Shown one piece after another: positions 44,131-52,419 of a stretch of 64,000 nucleotides of DNA. Below the pieces are notes generated by a model that was given only the letters and a program-made list of their open reading frames with translations, was not told the DNA's origin and did no database searches. The translations under genes and the position numbers were made by a program. Positions within the stretch are counted from its first letter, which is position 1, and each line of letters starts with the position of its first letter. The stretch covers positions 19,151 to 83,150 of the forward strand of contig NZ_LNNB01000031.1 in NCBI RefSeq assembly GCF_001747895.1. The letters run 5' to 3'. The DNA comes from Staphylococcus equorum. Its GTDB lineage: Bacteria > Bacillota > Bacilli > Staphylococcales > Staphylococcaceae.

Positions 44131-44748
44131 TTATTCAGTTTTTTTAAAATCTAAATAATAGAGACTGAATTCTAAATCATTTTTTAGATGTGTTTCTAAT
44201 AATTCAACAGCTAAATCTATGTCTCTGTTAAATAGTGCCGCAACAATTTCCTTATGTTCTTCGATTAATCCAGGACGGCGTTGATTAATCACAGTTTGAC
44301 TAAATAGATAGATAAAACTTTTATATTTTTGATACGTATCGAGTATAAATTGATTATTTGTAGCTGCAATAATCTTTTGATGGAACTTGTCATTCGTTTC
44401 AATAATTTGAGATTCAGATTCTTTATCGATATTTATTTCGGCATAATTATTTAATTCTTCTAAATCTTCTTTTGTGTATACTACTGCTGCTTTTCTTAAT
44501 GCATAGGTTTCTAATAAAATACGCATTTCAAAAATTTGTCTATATTCTTCACTTGTTGGCATGAAAATATAAGAGTTTTTAATAAAATATTCTAATTCTA
44601 GTTGTTTCAAAGCCTCGCGTATAGGTGTTCTGCTTACATCATACTTCTTAGCAAGTTTAGCTTCTGTAATCTTTTCATCTTTTTTTAATTCACCAGAAAT
44701 AATATCATTTCTAATCTTTTGATAAACAGTTAATTCATTAGTGTTCAA
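44131..44748 (-). CDS. GntR-family (FadR/FCD) repressor of the acid-sugar cluster
   Basis: A 205-residue regulator: winged helix ITEAKLAKKYDVSRTPIREALKQLE, then an all-helical FCD ligand domain (from about residue 75) with MRILLETYALRKAA, NDKFHQKIIAATNN and EEHKEIVAALFNRD, including the metal-binding Asp/His pattern. The GTG at 44757 overlaps GAGGTG; the TTG at 44748, 6 nt after it, is preferred. It is divergent from the ltnD-like gene and probably binds the TGTATACA-type sites between them, released by the hydroxy acid substrate or a metabolite. Confidence 0.87.
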   Translation of the reverse strand: MNTNELTVYQKIRNDIISGELKKDEKITEAKLAKKYDVSRTPIREALKQLELEYFIKNSYIFMPTSEEYRQIFEMRILLETYALRKAAVVYTKEDLEELNNYAEINIDKESESQIIETNDKFHQKIIAATNNQFILDTYQKYKSFIYLFSQTVINQRRPGLIEEHKEIVAALFNRDIDLAVELLETHLKNDLEFSLYYLDFKKTE

Positions 44749-44796
44749 TTTCTTCACCTCATTATAATAAGTGTACTATAAATAATTCTTTGAATA

Positions 44797-44829
44797 AATG
44801 TATACATTTTAATCATTTTAGTATACAAT
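44797..44829 (+). promoter_or_regulatory. Promoter and GntR sites of the acid-sugar cluster
   Basis: AATGTATACATT (44797-44808) is a perfect palindrome that overlaps a weak -35 (TATACA 44801-44806); the -10 is TACAAT (44824-44829) after 17 bp. A second GTATACA core at 44821-44827 covers the -10. Two such sites fit control by an FCD-type GntR dimer. Confidence 0.65.
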
Positions 44830-44834
44830 AATGT

Positions 44835-44849
44835 TTGTAAACGTTTTCA
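44835..44849 (+). promoter_or_regulatory. cre site of the acid-sugar cluster
   Basis: TTGTAAACGTTTTCA fits WTGNAANCGNWNNCW completely. It lies a few bases past the -10 and ends just before the AGGAGGG ribosome binding site. Confidence 0.87.
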
Positions 44850-44863
44850 GGAGGGTGTAATTT

Positions 44864-45739
44864 ATGAAAATAGGATTTATTGGTCTCGGTATAATGGGAA
44901 AACCAATGGTTAAGAATTACTTGAAAGAGAATGTAACGGTTCTCGTTAATGATTTAAATAAAGAAGCAGAAGCAGAAGTTATTAATGAGGGGGCACAAGC
45001 AGTATCTGTAAAACAAATGGCTCAAGAAGTAGATCACATTATTACTTCATTACCTAATGGTGAAATTGTAAAAGCAGTTTTATACAGTGGAAAAGATGCA
45101 ATTTTAAATCAGTCAGATATTAGTGTTCAGACAGTTGTTGATACAAGTTCGTTAACGCCAAATGAGTCATTAGAGATAAGTAAAGTTTTGAAAGAAAAGC
45201 AAATTAAATATATAGACGCACCTGTAAGTGGCGGTGAGCCATTAGCAATTACTGGTGAACTCTCAGTCATGATTGGTTGTGATGAATCAGATTTAGAAAT
45301 CGTTCAGAGCGTTCTAAAACCAATTGCAAAATCTGTGATAAGAGTCGGTGATGTTGGTGCGGGAAGTGTTGTTAAATTGGCGAATCAAATTATAGTAAAT
45401 ACAAATATTGCAGCACTTTCTGAAGCAGTTGTACTTGCGAAAAAATTTGATATTGACTTAGAAAGTATGCATGAGGCAATTAAAGGCGGCCTTGCAGGTT
45501 CAAATGTTATGGAAGCAAAATTTCCTAAGATGATTGAAGAAGATTATCAACCTGGTGGCACACTTAATATAAACCTGAAAGATATGAAGAATGTAAGTTC
45601 AACAGCAGATACAGTTGGACTAACATTACCTTTAGCAAACCAAGTCAAAGAAATATATAAATCAGAAGTAGCCCAAGGGAATGGCGCAAATGATCATTCT
45701 GGTATTATAAAATATTTTGAAAAAATTAATAATATATAA
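44864..45739 (+). CDS. ltnD: L-threonate dehydrogenase-like / 3-hydroxyisobutyrate dehydrogenase family
   Basis: A 291-residue beta-hydroxyacid dehydrogenase: NAD-binding GFIGLGIMGKPMVKNYLKE, substrate-binding DAPVSGGEPLAITGELS, catalytic lysine in GSVVKLANQIIV, and NINLKDMKN near the C terminus. GarR-type tartronate semialdehyde reductase is the near alternative, but the gene following is an OtnK-type kinase, which points to LtnD, oxidising threonate at C2 to 2-oxo-tetronate. AGGAGGG precedes the ATG. First gene of the GntR/CcpA-controlled unit. Confidence 0.8.
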   Translation: MKIGFIGLGIMGKPMVKNYLKENVTVLVNDLNKEAEAEVINEGAQAVSVKQMAQEVDHIITSLPNGEIVKAVLYSGKDAILNQSDISVQTVVDTSSLTPNESLEISKVLKEKQIKYIDAPVSGGEPLAITGELSVMIGCDESDLEIVQSVLKPIAKSVIRVGDVGAGSVVKLANQIIVNTNIAALSEAVVLAKKFDIDLESMHEAIKGGLAGSNVMEAKFPKMIEEDYQPGGTLNINLKDMKNVSSTADTVGLTLPLANQVKEIYKSEVAQGNGANDHSGIIKYFEKINNI

Positions 45740-45752
45740 ATGAGGTGAGAAA

Positions 45753-47135
45753 GTGCTAACTGAAGATTTAATTAACCAAAAAAACAATGACGAGATTCAT
45801 AAGCAGTTGGATGACTTTAAATATAAAATCATAGTTTTGGATGATGATCCAACTGGTACACAAACAGTTAAAGACTTACCTGTGTATACAGATTGGTCGG
45901 AAGATTTAATTGAAGATGGATTTAAGCAAGAGAATCATATGTTTTATATATTAACTAATTCTAGAGCATTGAATGAACAAGAAACGACAAAATTGCATCA
46001 GGAGATTAGTCGAAATATAGAATTGGTTTCTCGACGTTTAGACTACCCGTTTATTGTAATTAGTAGGGGTGATTCCACTCTAAGAGGTCACTTTTACCTA
46101 GAACCTAAGGTCTTAAGTGAAGCTTCAGAACAAGCATTTGATGCGGTGTTTTATTTACCGGAATTTTTTGAAGGTGAGAGGTATACATATAACGGCGTCC
46201 ATTATCTTAAAGAAGATGGGAAATATACCCCTGTTTCTGAAAGTGAATTTGCCAATGATACTACATTTGGTTTTGAATCCCAAACGATGGCAGATTTTAT
46301 AGAAGAGAAGAGTTCTGGTGACGTTAAAGCTGAAAATGTACACCATATTACACTATCTCAAATAAGAGAAAGAAATAAGGAAAGCATATTACAAACATTT
46401 CACGAAGTATCAAACTTTGATGCAGTAGTGGTAGATGCATTAAATGATGAAGATATGGATTATTTTGTCTCTTGTTTAACTGCATTTTTAGCGAATGATG
46501 ATAAGAAATTTATGTTTAGAACAGCAGCGTCCTTTGTGAAATCGATGTGTCAGACTCCAGGTGAAATCATTAATCTAAATCAATTTAGTAATAATAACCA
46601 TGGTGGTTTGATTATCGTTGGATCACATGTGAAGAAAACATCATTACAATTACATCATTTACTAAATAACACGCATATCACTCCAATTGAATTTGACGTT
46701 AAGTCAGTTAATAAAGCAGATTTAAACATATATATAGATAAAAGAATTCGAGAAGTAGAAGATTTAATTAAAAATAGTAAAGATGTGGTTGTGTATACTT
46801 CTAGAGATGTTATAAAAACTGAAGATTTAACAAATAATTTAGGGATTTCTACAAACATTTCAAATGCTTTGGTAGAAATTGTAAGGGGCTTAAGCATAAA
46901 ACCAAAGTTTATTATTGCAAAAGGCGGAATAACTTCTAGTGATGTTGCAACTAAAGGTTTGGAAATTAAAAAAGCACAAGTAATCGGACAAATAACACAG
47001 GGTGTACCTGTGTGGCTGACTGGTGAAGAAGCAAAATATTCTAATATGCCTTATGTTATTTTCCCGGGAAATATCGGTAGTACAAACACGTTAACAAATT
47101 TATACAAAATGAACAGTAGTATAAAAGAGAATTAG
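45753..47135 (+). CDS. otnK: Four-carbon acid sugar kinase (OtnK/DtnK family)
   Basis: A 460-residue two-domain kinase of the former DUF1537 family. The N-terminal domain starts with the acid-sugar-binding IIVLDDDPTGTQTVKDLP; FVISRGDSTLRGHF follows; the C-terminal nucleotide-binding domain has GLIIVGSHVKKT, IAKGGITSSDVATKGL and VIFPGNIGSTNTL. It phosphorylates 3-oxo-tetronate (OtnK) or threonate/erythronate (DtnK/EtnK). Pairing with LtnD favours OtnK. It starts with GTG behind GAGGTGAG, 13 bp after ltnD. Confidence 0.85.
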   Translation: MLTEDLINQKNNDEIHKQLDDFKYKIIVLDDDPTGTQTVKDLPVYTDWSEDLIEDGFKQENHMFYILTNSRALNEQETTKLHQEISRNIELVSRRLDYPFIVISRGDSTLRGHFYLEPKVLSEASEQAFDAVFYLPEFFEGERYTYNGVHYLKEDGKYTPVSESEFANDTTFGFESQTMADFIEEKSSGDVKAENVHHITLSQIRERNKESILQTFHEVSNFDAVVVDALNDEDMDYFVSCLTAFLANDDKKFMFRTAASFVKSMCQTPGEIINLNQFSNNNHGGLIIVGSHVKKTSLQLHHLLNNTHITPIEFDVKSVNKADLNIYIDKRIREVEDLIKNSKDVVVYTSRDVIKTEDLTNNLGISTNISNALVEIVRGLSIKPKFIIAKGGITSSDVATKGLEIKKAQVIGQITQGVPVWLTGEEAKYSNMPYVIFPGNIGSTNTLTNLYKMNSSIKEN

Positions 47136-47151
47136 AAAGTAGGGAGATAAA

Positions 47152-48513
47152 ATGATGGGAGAAATGTGGCCATTAATTGCTGTAGTAATAGGGGTACTTA
47201 TATTATTAATGCTAATTATTTGGTTTAAATTAAATACATTTATTGCATTAATCATTACTTCAATGGTAACGGGTATCTTGCTTGGTATGCCTTTAGACAC
47301 GATTGTCACAACTATTGAAAAAGGTATGGGTGATACTTTAGGCAATATTGCTATAATCTTTGGGTTAGGTTCAATTCTAGGAAAACTGTTATCTGATGGT
47401 GGCGGCGCAACACGTATTGCGGACACACTTATAAATGTGTTTGGGAAAAAATATGTGACTTGGGCTATGATTATTGCATCATTCATTATTGGTATTTCAT
47501 TATTTTTAGAAGTAGCATTTGTATTATTAATTCCATTAGTATTTACATTAGCAAAAAGAATGGAAATCTCAAATTTAAAAGTCGGATTACCAATGGCAAC
47601 ATCAATTGCTATAACACATGGATTTTTACCACCTCATCCAGGTCCTGTAGCGATTTCTGAAGCTGTTAATGCAAATATTGGTTATGTGTTAATGTATGGA
47701 ATTATTATTGGAATTCCATTAGCAATTATTGTTGGCGGAACATTTCCTATAATTGCACATAAGCTGACACCAGAAGCTTTTAAAAGAGAAGGAAATCAAG
47801 CAGCAGTTGGAGAAATGAAGGAATACGATCAAGATCAATTACCTAGTTTTGGTATTAGTCTACTAACAGCACTTGCGCCAGTTATATTGATGTTATTGGC
47901 GACAGTGGTACAACTCATTACGGGTAATGATGATGGTAATGCCAACGGATTAGAAGGTTTTATTTACTTTATTGGTACTTCTGTAACTGCAATGCTTATC
48001 GCTGTGTTGTTTGCGATATATACAATGGGAATTAGACGTAATCAAACAATGAAGGAAATTATGGACACTGTGTCTAACGCAATTACACCAATTGCTATGT
48101 TAATACTTATCATTGGTGGTGGTGGGACGTTCAAACAAATATTAATTGATGGTGGCGTTGGCGACACGATATCAGAAATATTTAAAGGCACAGAAATGTC
48201 ACCAATTGTTCTTGCATGGCTAGCTGCTGCTTTATTACGTACAGCATTAGGCTCCACGACTGTAGCGGCGATATCTTCAGTAGGAATTGTATTACCATTA
48301 TTACAAACAGCAGATGTGAATATCTCTTTAGTAGTATTAGCAATTGGAGCAGGGAGTATTTTCTGTTCTCATGTTAATGATGCAGGTTTCTGGATGTTCA
48401 AAGAATACTTTGGTTTAACTATGAAAGAAACATTTTTAACATGGACACTACTAGAATCTATATTATCTGTGGTAGGTCTTATTTTAATATTAATCACAAA
48501 TTTAATTATATGA
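47152..48513 (+). CDS. GntP-family sugar-acid:H+ symporter
   Basis: A 453-residue permease with 12-14 predicted helices and GntP hallmarks: IIFGLGSILGKLLSDGGGATRIAD, SLFLEVAFVLLIPLVF, THGFLPPHPGPVAISEA, RTALGSTTVAAISSVG and CSHVNDAGFWMFKEYFGLT. The family imports gluconate and related acids. As the last gene of this unit it should import the four-carbon (threonate-like) acid that LtnD and OtnK process. AGGGAG precedes two consecutive ATGs; the first is used. Confidence 0.9.
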   Translation: MMGEMWPLIAVVIGVLILLMLIIWFKLNTFIALIITSMVTGILLGMPLDTIVTTIEKGMGDTLGNIAIIFGLGSILGKLLSDGGGATRIADTLINVFGKKYVTWAMIIASFIIGISLFLEVAFVLLIPLVFTLAKRMEISNLKVGLPMATSIAITHGFLPPHPGPVAISEAVNANIGYVLMYGIIIGIPLAIIVGGTFPIIAHKLTPEAFKREGNQAAVGEMKEYDQDQLPSFGISLLTALAPVILMLLATVVQLITGNDDGNANGLEGFIYFIGTSVTAMLIAVLFAIYTMGIRRNQTMKEIMDTVSNAITPIAMLILIIGGGGTFKQILIDGGVGDTISEIFKGTEMSPIVLAWLAAALLRTALGSTTVAAISSVGIVLPLLQTADVNISLVVLAIGAGSIFCSHVNDAGFWMFKEYFGLTMKETFLTWTLLESILSVVGLILILITNLII

Positions 48514-48539
48514 TTTTAATTATTAATTAAAATAAAAAT

Positions 48540-48588
48540 ATCCCTTCATAAATATGCACTTAAATGTGAATACTATGAAGGGATTTTA
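48540..48588. terminator. Bidirectional terminator between gntP and hrtA-like genes
   Basis: An 11-bp stem (ATCCCTTCATA with TATGAAGGGAT) and a 23-nt loop lie between convergent genes, with A-rich sequence before and TTTATT after. Confidence 0.8.
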
Positions 48589-49266
48589 TTATGCTTTGTT
48601 GTCCTGAGTGAGCGTAAGCATACCATCTTCCATGTGATATACACTATCACAATACTCAGTTAGTCGTTCATCATGCGTAACAACGATGCAAGTTTTGTTT
48701 TGTTCCATCGTTTGTTCTTTTAAAATTTTCATTACTTCCATTGCATTGTTCGTGTCTAATGAAGCGGTTGGTTCATCAGCTAAAATAATTGATGGTTTTG
48801 TATAAAGTGCTTTAGCAATTGCAACGCGTTGCTTTTGTCCGCCAGATATTTCACTTGGGAGTTTATTCTCAAGCACCGCAATATCAAGTTGCTTAACAAG
48901 TTGGTTATAACTTGCTTCGTCTAGCACATCTTTTTTCTGTTTTTGTAGTAACTTAAATTGCTGTTTTACATTTAGAAATGGCACAAGATTCGTAGCTTGA
49001 AGAATAAAACCGATTTCTTGCATCCTTGTTTTTGCTAATTCTTTCAGCGAAAGTTGAGATACCTGTTTATCATTGATGATAATTTCACCAGATGTGGGCG
49101 TCTGTAATGCGCCGGCCATTGTTAGGAATGTACTTTTTCCAGAACCAGAGGGTCCGATAATGGCAATCAGTTCATTTTTATTAAATTTCAAAGATGTAGG
49201 TTTTACAGCTTCAATTGTTTGATTCCCATCTTTAAAACTTTTAGTGACGTTTTTAAATTCTAGCAT
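48589..49266 (-). CDS. hrtA: HrtA-like heme efflux ABC ATPase
   Basis: A 225-residue ATPase of the LolD/MacB class: Walker A IGPSGSGKSTFLT, Q-loop ILQATNLVPFL, signature ISGGQKQRVAIA, Walker B IILADEPTASLD and switch region VVTHDERLTEYCD. Length and pairing with a single four-helix FtsX-type permease fit HrtA of the heme-regulated transporter. AGGAGTG precedes the ATG, 18 bp past hrtB. In S. aureus hssRS lies beside it; here it does not, so another MacB-type peptide exporter remains possible. Confidence 0.75.
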   Translation of the reverse strand: MLEFKNVTKSFKDGNQTIEAVKPTSLKFNKNELIAIIGPSGSGKSTFLTMAGALQTPTSGEIIINDKQVSQLSLKELAKTRMQEIGFILQATNLVPFLNVKQQFKLLQKQKKDVLDEASYNQLVKQLDIAVLENKLPSEISGGQKQRVAIAKALYTKPSIILADEPTASLDTNNAMEVMKILKEQTMEQNKTCIVVTHDERLTEYCDSVYHMEDGMLTLTQDNKA

Positions 49267-49284
49267 TTATTTATACACTCCTAT

Positions 49285-50334
49285 TTATCCTATTGCCTTG
49301 AGTGGATCTACTTTTCTAATCGTCAATATCGAGAAGAGGCTACCTAATAGAGAAACTATGATAAGGACGACGCCGTATACTAATAACGTAGTAACATCAA
49401 ATTTAACTGGGACCACACTTGGTAAAAAGGCACCAGTAAGTAAAGTTAGCGCAAGACCAATCACTGTACCAATCATCGCAATGATGAACGTTTGTGATAA
49501 TACAACTTTTGCTAAATATCCATTTGTGAAACCTTGTGCTTTTAACACACCGAATAAATTAGTTTTTTGTAACGTAATGACATATAAAAAGATGCCAATC
49601 ACTGTTGCAGAAATAATAAATAAGAATGTAATCATAAAGTTTAACGTTAAGTTTTGAGCTTGATAACCTGGTAAGTTTTCAACGAAACTTTCAATTTCTA
49701 TAGCTTCTAAATCACTATTTAAATCTTGTTTATTCCAATCTTTATCTCTGACCACGACCGCATTGGTTTTATCTTCATTTAATGAAGGATTAATTTTTTG
49801 TATTGTACTATTATTAGAAAACAGCACTGGAGAGGCATTGTATTTAGCACTTTCACTAAAGCCTACAATTTCTAATTTTTCATCTGATTGTGATAACGAT
49901 AATTTATCTCCTATTTTAAATCCTTTATCTTTTAGAGTTTTATCTGCTATTACTTCATTGTCAGATTTAACTTTTTTGCCTTCTATCATATCAGGGACTA
50001 GGAAAGAATCAGAAGTGACACCAAATAGTAAGGAATTTTCTTCTGCATTACCATTAGAAGCGATAACACCTGTCTGTTTTAAAGTCGTTTGTTTATCATA
50101 TGTATTTCCGACATCATCTTTATTGAACGAAGACTGCTCTACAGTTTCATTTGCATCTTTATTTAATACAATAGCATCGGCTTGCCATTTATCGATACCT
50201 TCTCTATTCATATTCATCAGTCCGCTTGCTAAGCCAGATAAAAGGAAGAGTAGGTAACTAATCATAATCAAGACACCGATAATTAAGCTGAATTTCAACT
50301 TGTTACGTTTAATTTCATTCCATGCTAAAAACAT
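49285..50334 (-). CDS. hrtB: HrtB-like FtsX-type permease
   Basis: A 349-residue protein: N-terminal NEIKRNKLKFSLIIGVLIMI helix, an extracytoplasmic domain (about 45-225), then three C-terminal helices (FMITFLFIISATVIGIFLYV, VVLSQTFIIAMIGTVIGLAL, LLVYGVVLIIVSLLGSLFSI) ending ILTIRKVDPLKAIG. This four-helix MacB/HrtB layout and size match HrtB, which expels excess heme from the membrane. AGGAGG precedes the ATG. I could not recognise an HssR direct repeat (GTTCATATT type) upstream. Confidence 0.77.
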   Translation of the reverse strand: MFLAWNEIKRNKLKFSLIIGVLIMISYLLFLLSGLASGLMNMNREGIDKWQADAIVLNKDANETVEQSSFNKDDVGNTYDKQTTLKQTGVIASNGNAEENSLLFGVTSDSFLVPDMIEGKKVKSDNEVIADKTLKDKGFKIGDKLSLSQSDEKLEIVGFSESAKYNASPVLFSNNSTIQKINPSLNEDKTNAVVVRDKDWNKQDLNSDLEAIEIESFVENLPGYQAQNLTLNFMITFLFIISATVIGIFLYVITLQKTNLFGVLKAQGFTNGYLAKVVLSQTFIIAMIGTVIGLALTLLTGAFLPSVVPVKFDVTTLLVYGVVLIIVSLLGSLFSILTIRKVDPLKAIG

Positions 50335-50505
50335 AAATTACCTCCTATATGTAAATTGTCACTAGATTTATATAAATTAAAAAATTCATTTTCAACTTAT
50401 TTTATAAAGCTTACTTCTATAATAACCTATTTAAATATAGAATGTATTCATTTTCTATGTGAAAAAGACAGTGTATCTTAAATCGTAGATTATTTAATGA
50501 AGGAT

Positions 50506-50544
50506 AAAACACTTGTATAAGCTATTACTTATACAAGTGTTTTG
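50506..50544. terminator. Terminator past the PPOX gene
   Basis: A perfect 16-bp stem (AAAACACTTGTATAAG and complement) with a 7-nt loop; A and T runs at the ends make it potentially bidirectional. Confidence 0.9.
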
Positions 50545-50548
50545 AAAA

Positions 50549-50977
50549 TTAACCCTCAAAATTTATAGTTTGTGGTTCGACTAATGTTTTATCATTCATT
50601 ATCTTAATAGATTTTGGCTGAGCTTTAACTACACATAGTTCTGGGTCAGTTTTATTATCGAAAAATGATTTGTCTTGGTTTTGCCATAACCAATCAATTG
50701 TTTCTTGATCTTGAACAATTGATAATGTGGCATCAATTTCTAGAAAACTACGATTATTTGTATCATCGTAACCAATTAAAATATGTGCACGTGGGTTTGA
50801 CTCAATTTCCTCAATTTTTATTGAGTTAACATTTGTTTTTGTATAAAGCGTGTTACCGTCATTATAAAAAATCATATATCTACTGTTAGGTATATGATTA
50901 TATGCGGTAGATAACACCCCGACACGTGATGTGTTGAGTATTTCATTAATCTTGTTAGTTAAATTAGTATTATTCAT
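50549..50977 (-). CDS. Pyridoxamine 5'-phosphate oxidase-like stress protein
   Basis: A 142-residue split-barrel flavin-binding protein of the general stress protein 26 group: VGVLSTAYNHIPNSRYMIFY, LYTKTNVNSIKIEEIESNPR and HILIGYDDTNNRSFLEIDAT. Relatives bind FMN, F420 or heme, and the cellular role is mostly unknown. TAGAGGTGA precedes the ATG. It is not PdxH, since the C-terminal PLP-binding part is missing. Adjacent HrtAB-like genes invite a heme link, but there is no direct support. Confidence 0.8.
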   Translation of the reverse strand: MNNTNLTNKINEILNTSRVGVLSTAYNHIPNSRYMIFYNDGNTLYTKTNVNSIKIEEIESNPRAHILIGYDDTNNRSFLEIDATLSIVQDQETIDWLWQNQDKSFFDNKTDPELCVVKAQPKSIKIMNDKTLVEPQTINFEG

Positions 50978-51068
50978 ATATGAATCACCTCTATATATTT
51001 TATTCCCTAATAATGAGAATTAAAAAGTAAATTCTGAGAAAATTTAATAAAGTTCAATTTGATAATAA

Positions 51069-51644
51069 TCATTCTAAAATCATCATAAATGCTAAAACTA
51101 CAAGACATGCAGACATACTAACTTTATAGATGAATTCATATTTTAATAGAAGTTTTTTAAAACAAAGACCCATAACGGCCCAGGCGACTGCACCTGAAAC
51201 ACCGATAAGTGCAATGATAATTGTATAACTCAGTGTAGCAAGAAAACTTATATTTTGAGTAGTGACATAGGTCACGATAGCAGTAAGTACATAAACGATT
51301 GTTTTAGGATTCATATATTGAAGAAGCAAACCATCTCTCATACGATACGTATTGCTTTGTTGAGCGTCTTTACTATCATGTTTAAATACAGAATAAGCAA
51401 GATACAATAAGTAAATAAATCCCACTATTTTAATTACAAATATAAAACTTGAAAAGTAAGCAGCCATATATTCACTAAATAACAAGCAAAACATGGAAAG
51501 CGTTAAAAAACCTAATCCAATACCAATTAAGAATTTCGCAGTGCCTTTAAGACCTAATTTTAAAACGCCGTCTAATGCTAATAAATTGTTAGGCCCAGGG
51601 GTATAACTCATAAAAAACGTATAAAAAATAAATGATATAAACAA
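51069..51644 (-). CDS. LysE-family amino-acid exporter
   Basis: A 191-residue membrane protein with six predicted helices: SYTPGPNNLLALDGVLKLG near the N terminus (the LysE/RhtB signature), GIGLGFLTLSMFCLLFSEY, FVIKIVGFIYLLYLAYSVF and a C-terminal TM pair. The frame begins at an ATG six codons earlier, but that region contains the AAGGGAG ribosome binding site, so the TTG at 51644 is preferred. It exports an amino acid or analogue. The divergent XRE-cupin gene is its probable regulator. Confidence 0.85.
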   Translation of the reverse strand: MFISFIFYTFFMSYTPGPNNLLALDGVLKLGLKGTAKFLIGIGLGFLTLSMFCLLFSEYMAAYFSSFIFVIKIVGFIYLLYLAYSVFKHDSKDAQQSNTYRMRDGLLLQYMNPKTIVYVLTAIVTYVTTQNISFLATLSYTIIIALIGVSGAVAWAVMGLCFKKLLLKYEFIYKVSMSACLVVLAFMMILE

Positions 51645-51707
51645 ATTGCATTCTCCCTTCATTATCCTGTATTATGGAAATATAATCATTAAAATTCCGC
51701 TCAATAG

Positions 51708-51737
51708 GATATTTCCTTTTAAAAGGATTTTATATCC
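51708..51737. promoter_or_regulatory. Operator-like inverted repeat between lysE-type and XRE-cupin genes
   Basis: GGATAT (51708-51713) and ATATCC (51732-51737) flank the perfect 14-bp palindrome TCCTTTTAAAAGGA (51714-51727). Nested symmetry centred in a 130-bp divergent spacer is what a dimeric XRE regulator would bind. Both promoters are likely overlapped. Confidence 0.65.
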
Positions 51738-51773
51738 ATTAAACAGGAAAGTCAATATAAAAGGGGGCAAATA

Positions 51774-52322
51774 ATGGAATTTCATAAAATAGTAGCTAAG
51801 AATATTTACTTATATAGAAAGAAAAATAAGATTAGCTTGGACAAATTATCAAAACTCACAGGGGTGAGCACATCTTCATTGAATGAAATTGAAAAAGGTA
51901 ATACGATTCCTTCAATAAATACTGTTTGGAAAATTAGTAACGGTTTAAAATTATCGTTTAGTAGTTTAATGAATGAGGCAGAGTCAGATTATACACAGTT
52001 AAAAAAAGAAGATGTTGTACCTGTTACTGAAGATGAGGGGAAATATCGTGTTTATCCATATTTCCCATTTGAAAAGAGTAAGTCCTTTGAATTCTTTTAT
52101 GTAGAGCTCGATCCAGGAGCAACATTAGATGCAGAACCCCATTTATCCGGTTCAGAGGAATCGATTATTGTAATTGATGGGCAATTAGAAATGCATTTAG
52201 AACATGAAACGCTTCATTTAGGCGAAGGCGATGCCTTGAGGTTCAAATCAGATATCTCTCATAGTTATATTAATAATGGAGAAAATATGACTCTAATATC
52301 TATGGTTATTGACTATCAATAA
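51774..52322 (+). CDS. XRE-cupin transcriptional regulator
   Basis: A 182-residue regulator: helix-turn-helix ISLDKLSKLTGVSTSSLNEIEKGNTIPS at residues about 20-47 (shown in part), then a cupin barrel from about residue 100 with EPHLSGSEESIIVIDGQLEM and GEGDALRFKSDISHSYIN. Such proteins sense amino-acid or polyamine metabolites and often control an adjacent transporter; here the divergent LysE-type exporter. AAAGGGGGC precedes the ATG. The ligand is unknown. Confidence 0.88.
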   Translation: MEFHKIVAKNIYLYRKKNKISLDKLSKLTGVSTSSLNEIEKGNTIPSINTVWKISNGLKLSFSSLMNEAESDYTQLKKEDVVPVTEDEGKYRVYPYFPFEKSKSFEFFYVELDPGATLDAEPHLSGSEESIIVIDGQLEMHLEHETLHLGEGDALRFKSDISHSYINNGENMTLISMVIDYQ

Positions 52323-52325
52323 ATT

Positions 52326-52366
52326 AAAACCCATGTTCCTCGATGTAGTTGAGGGCATGGGTTTTG
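52326..52366. terminator. Bidirectional terminator
   Basis: A 10-bp stem AAAACCCATG / CATGGGTTTT extended by imperfect pairing (CCTC/GAGG) lies between convergent genes. Confidence 0.88.
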
Positions 52367-52419
52367 TTATATAATTCATACTATAAAATAAGTTTATAAA
52401 GTTTTGCTCTGAATATTTA

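Noticed and set aside
44864..48513. Glucarate/galactarate pathway reading of the cluster (GarR)
   Set aside because: No dehydratase or aldolase of that pathway is present, and the OtnK-type kinase fits the four-carbon acid route better.
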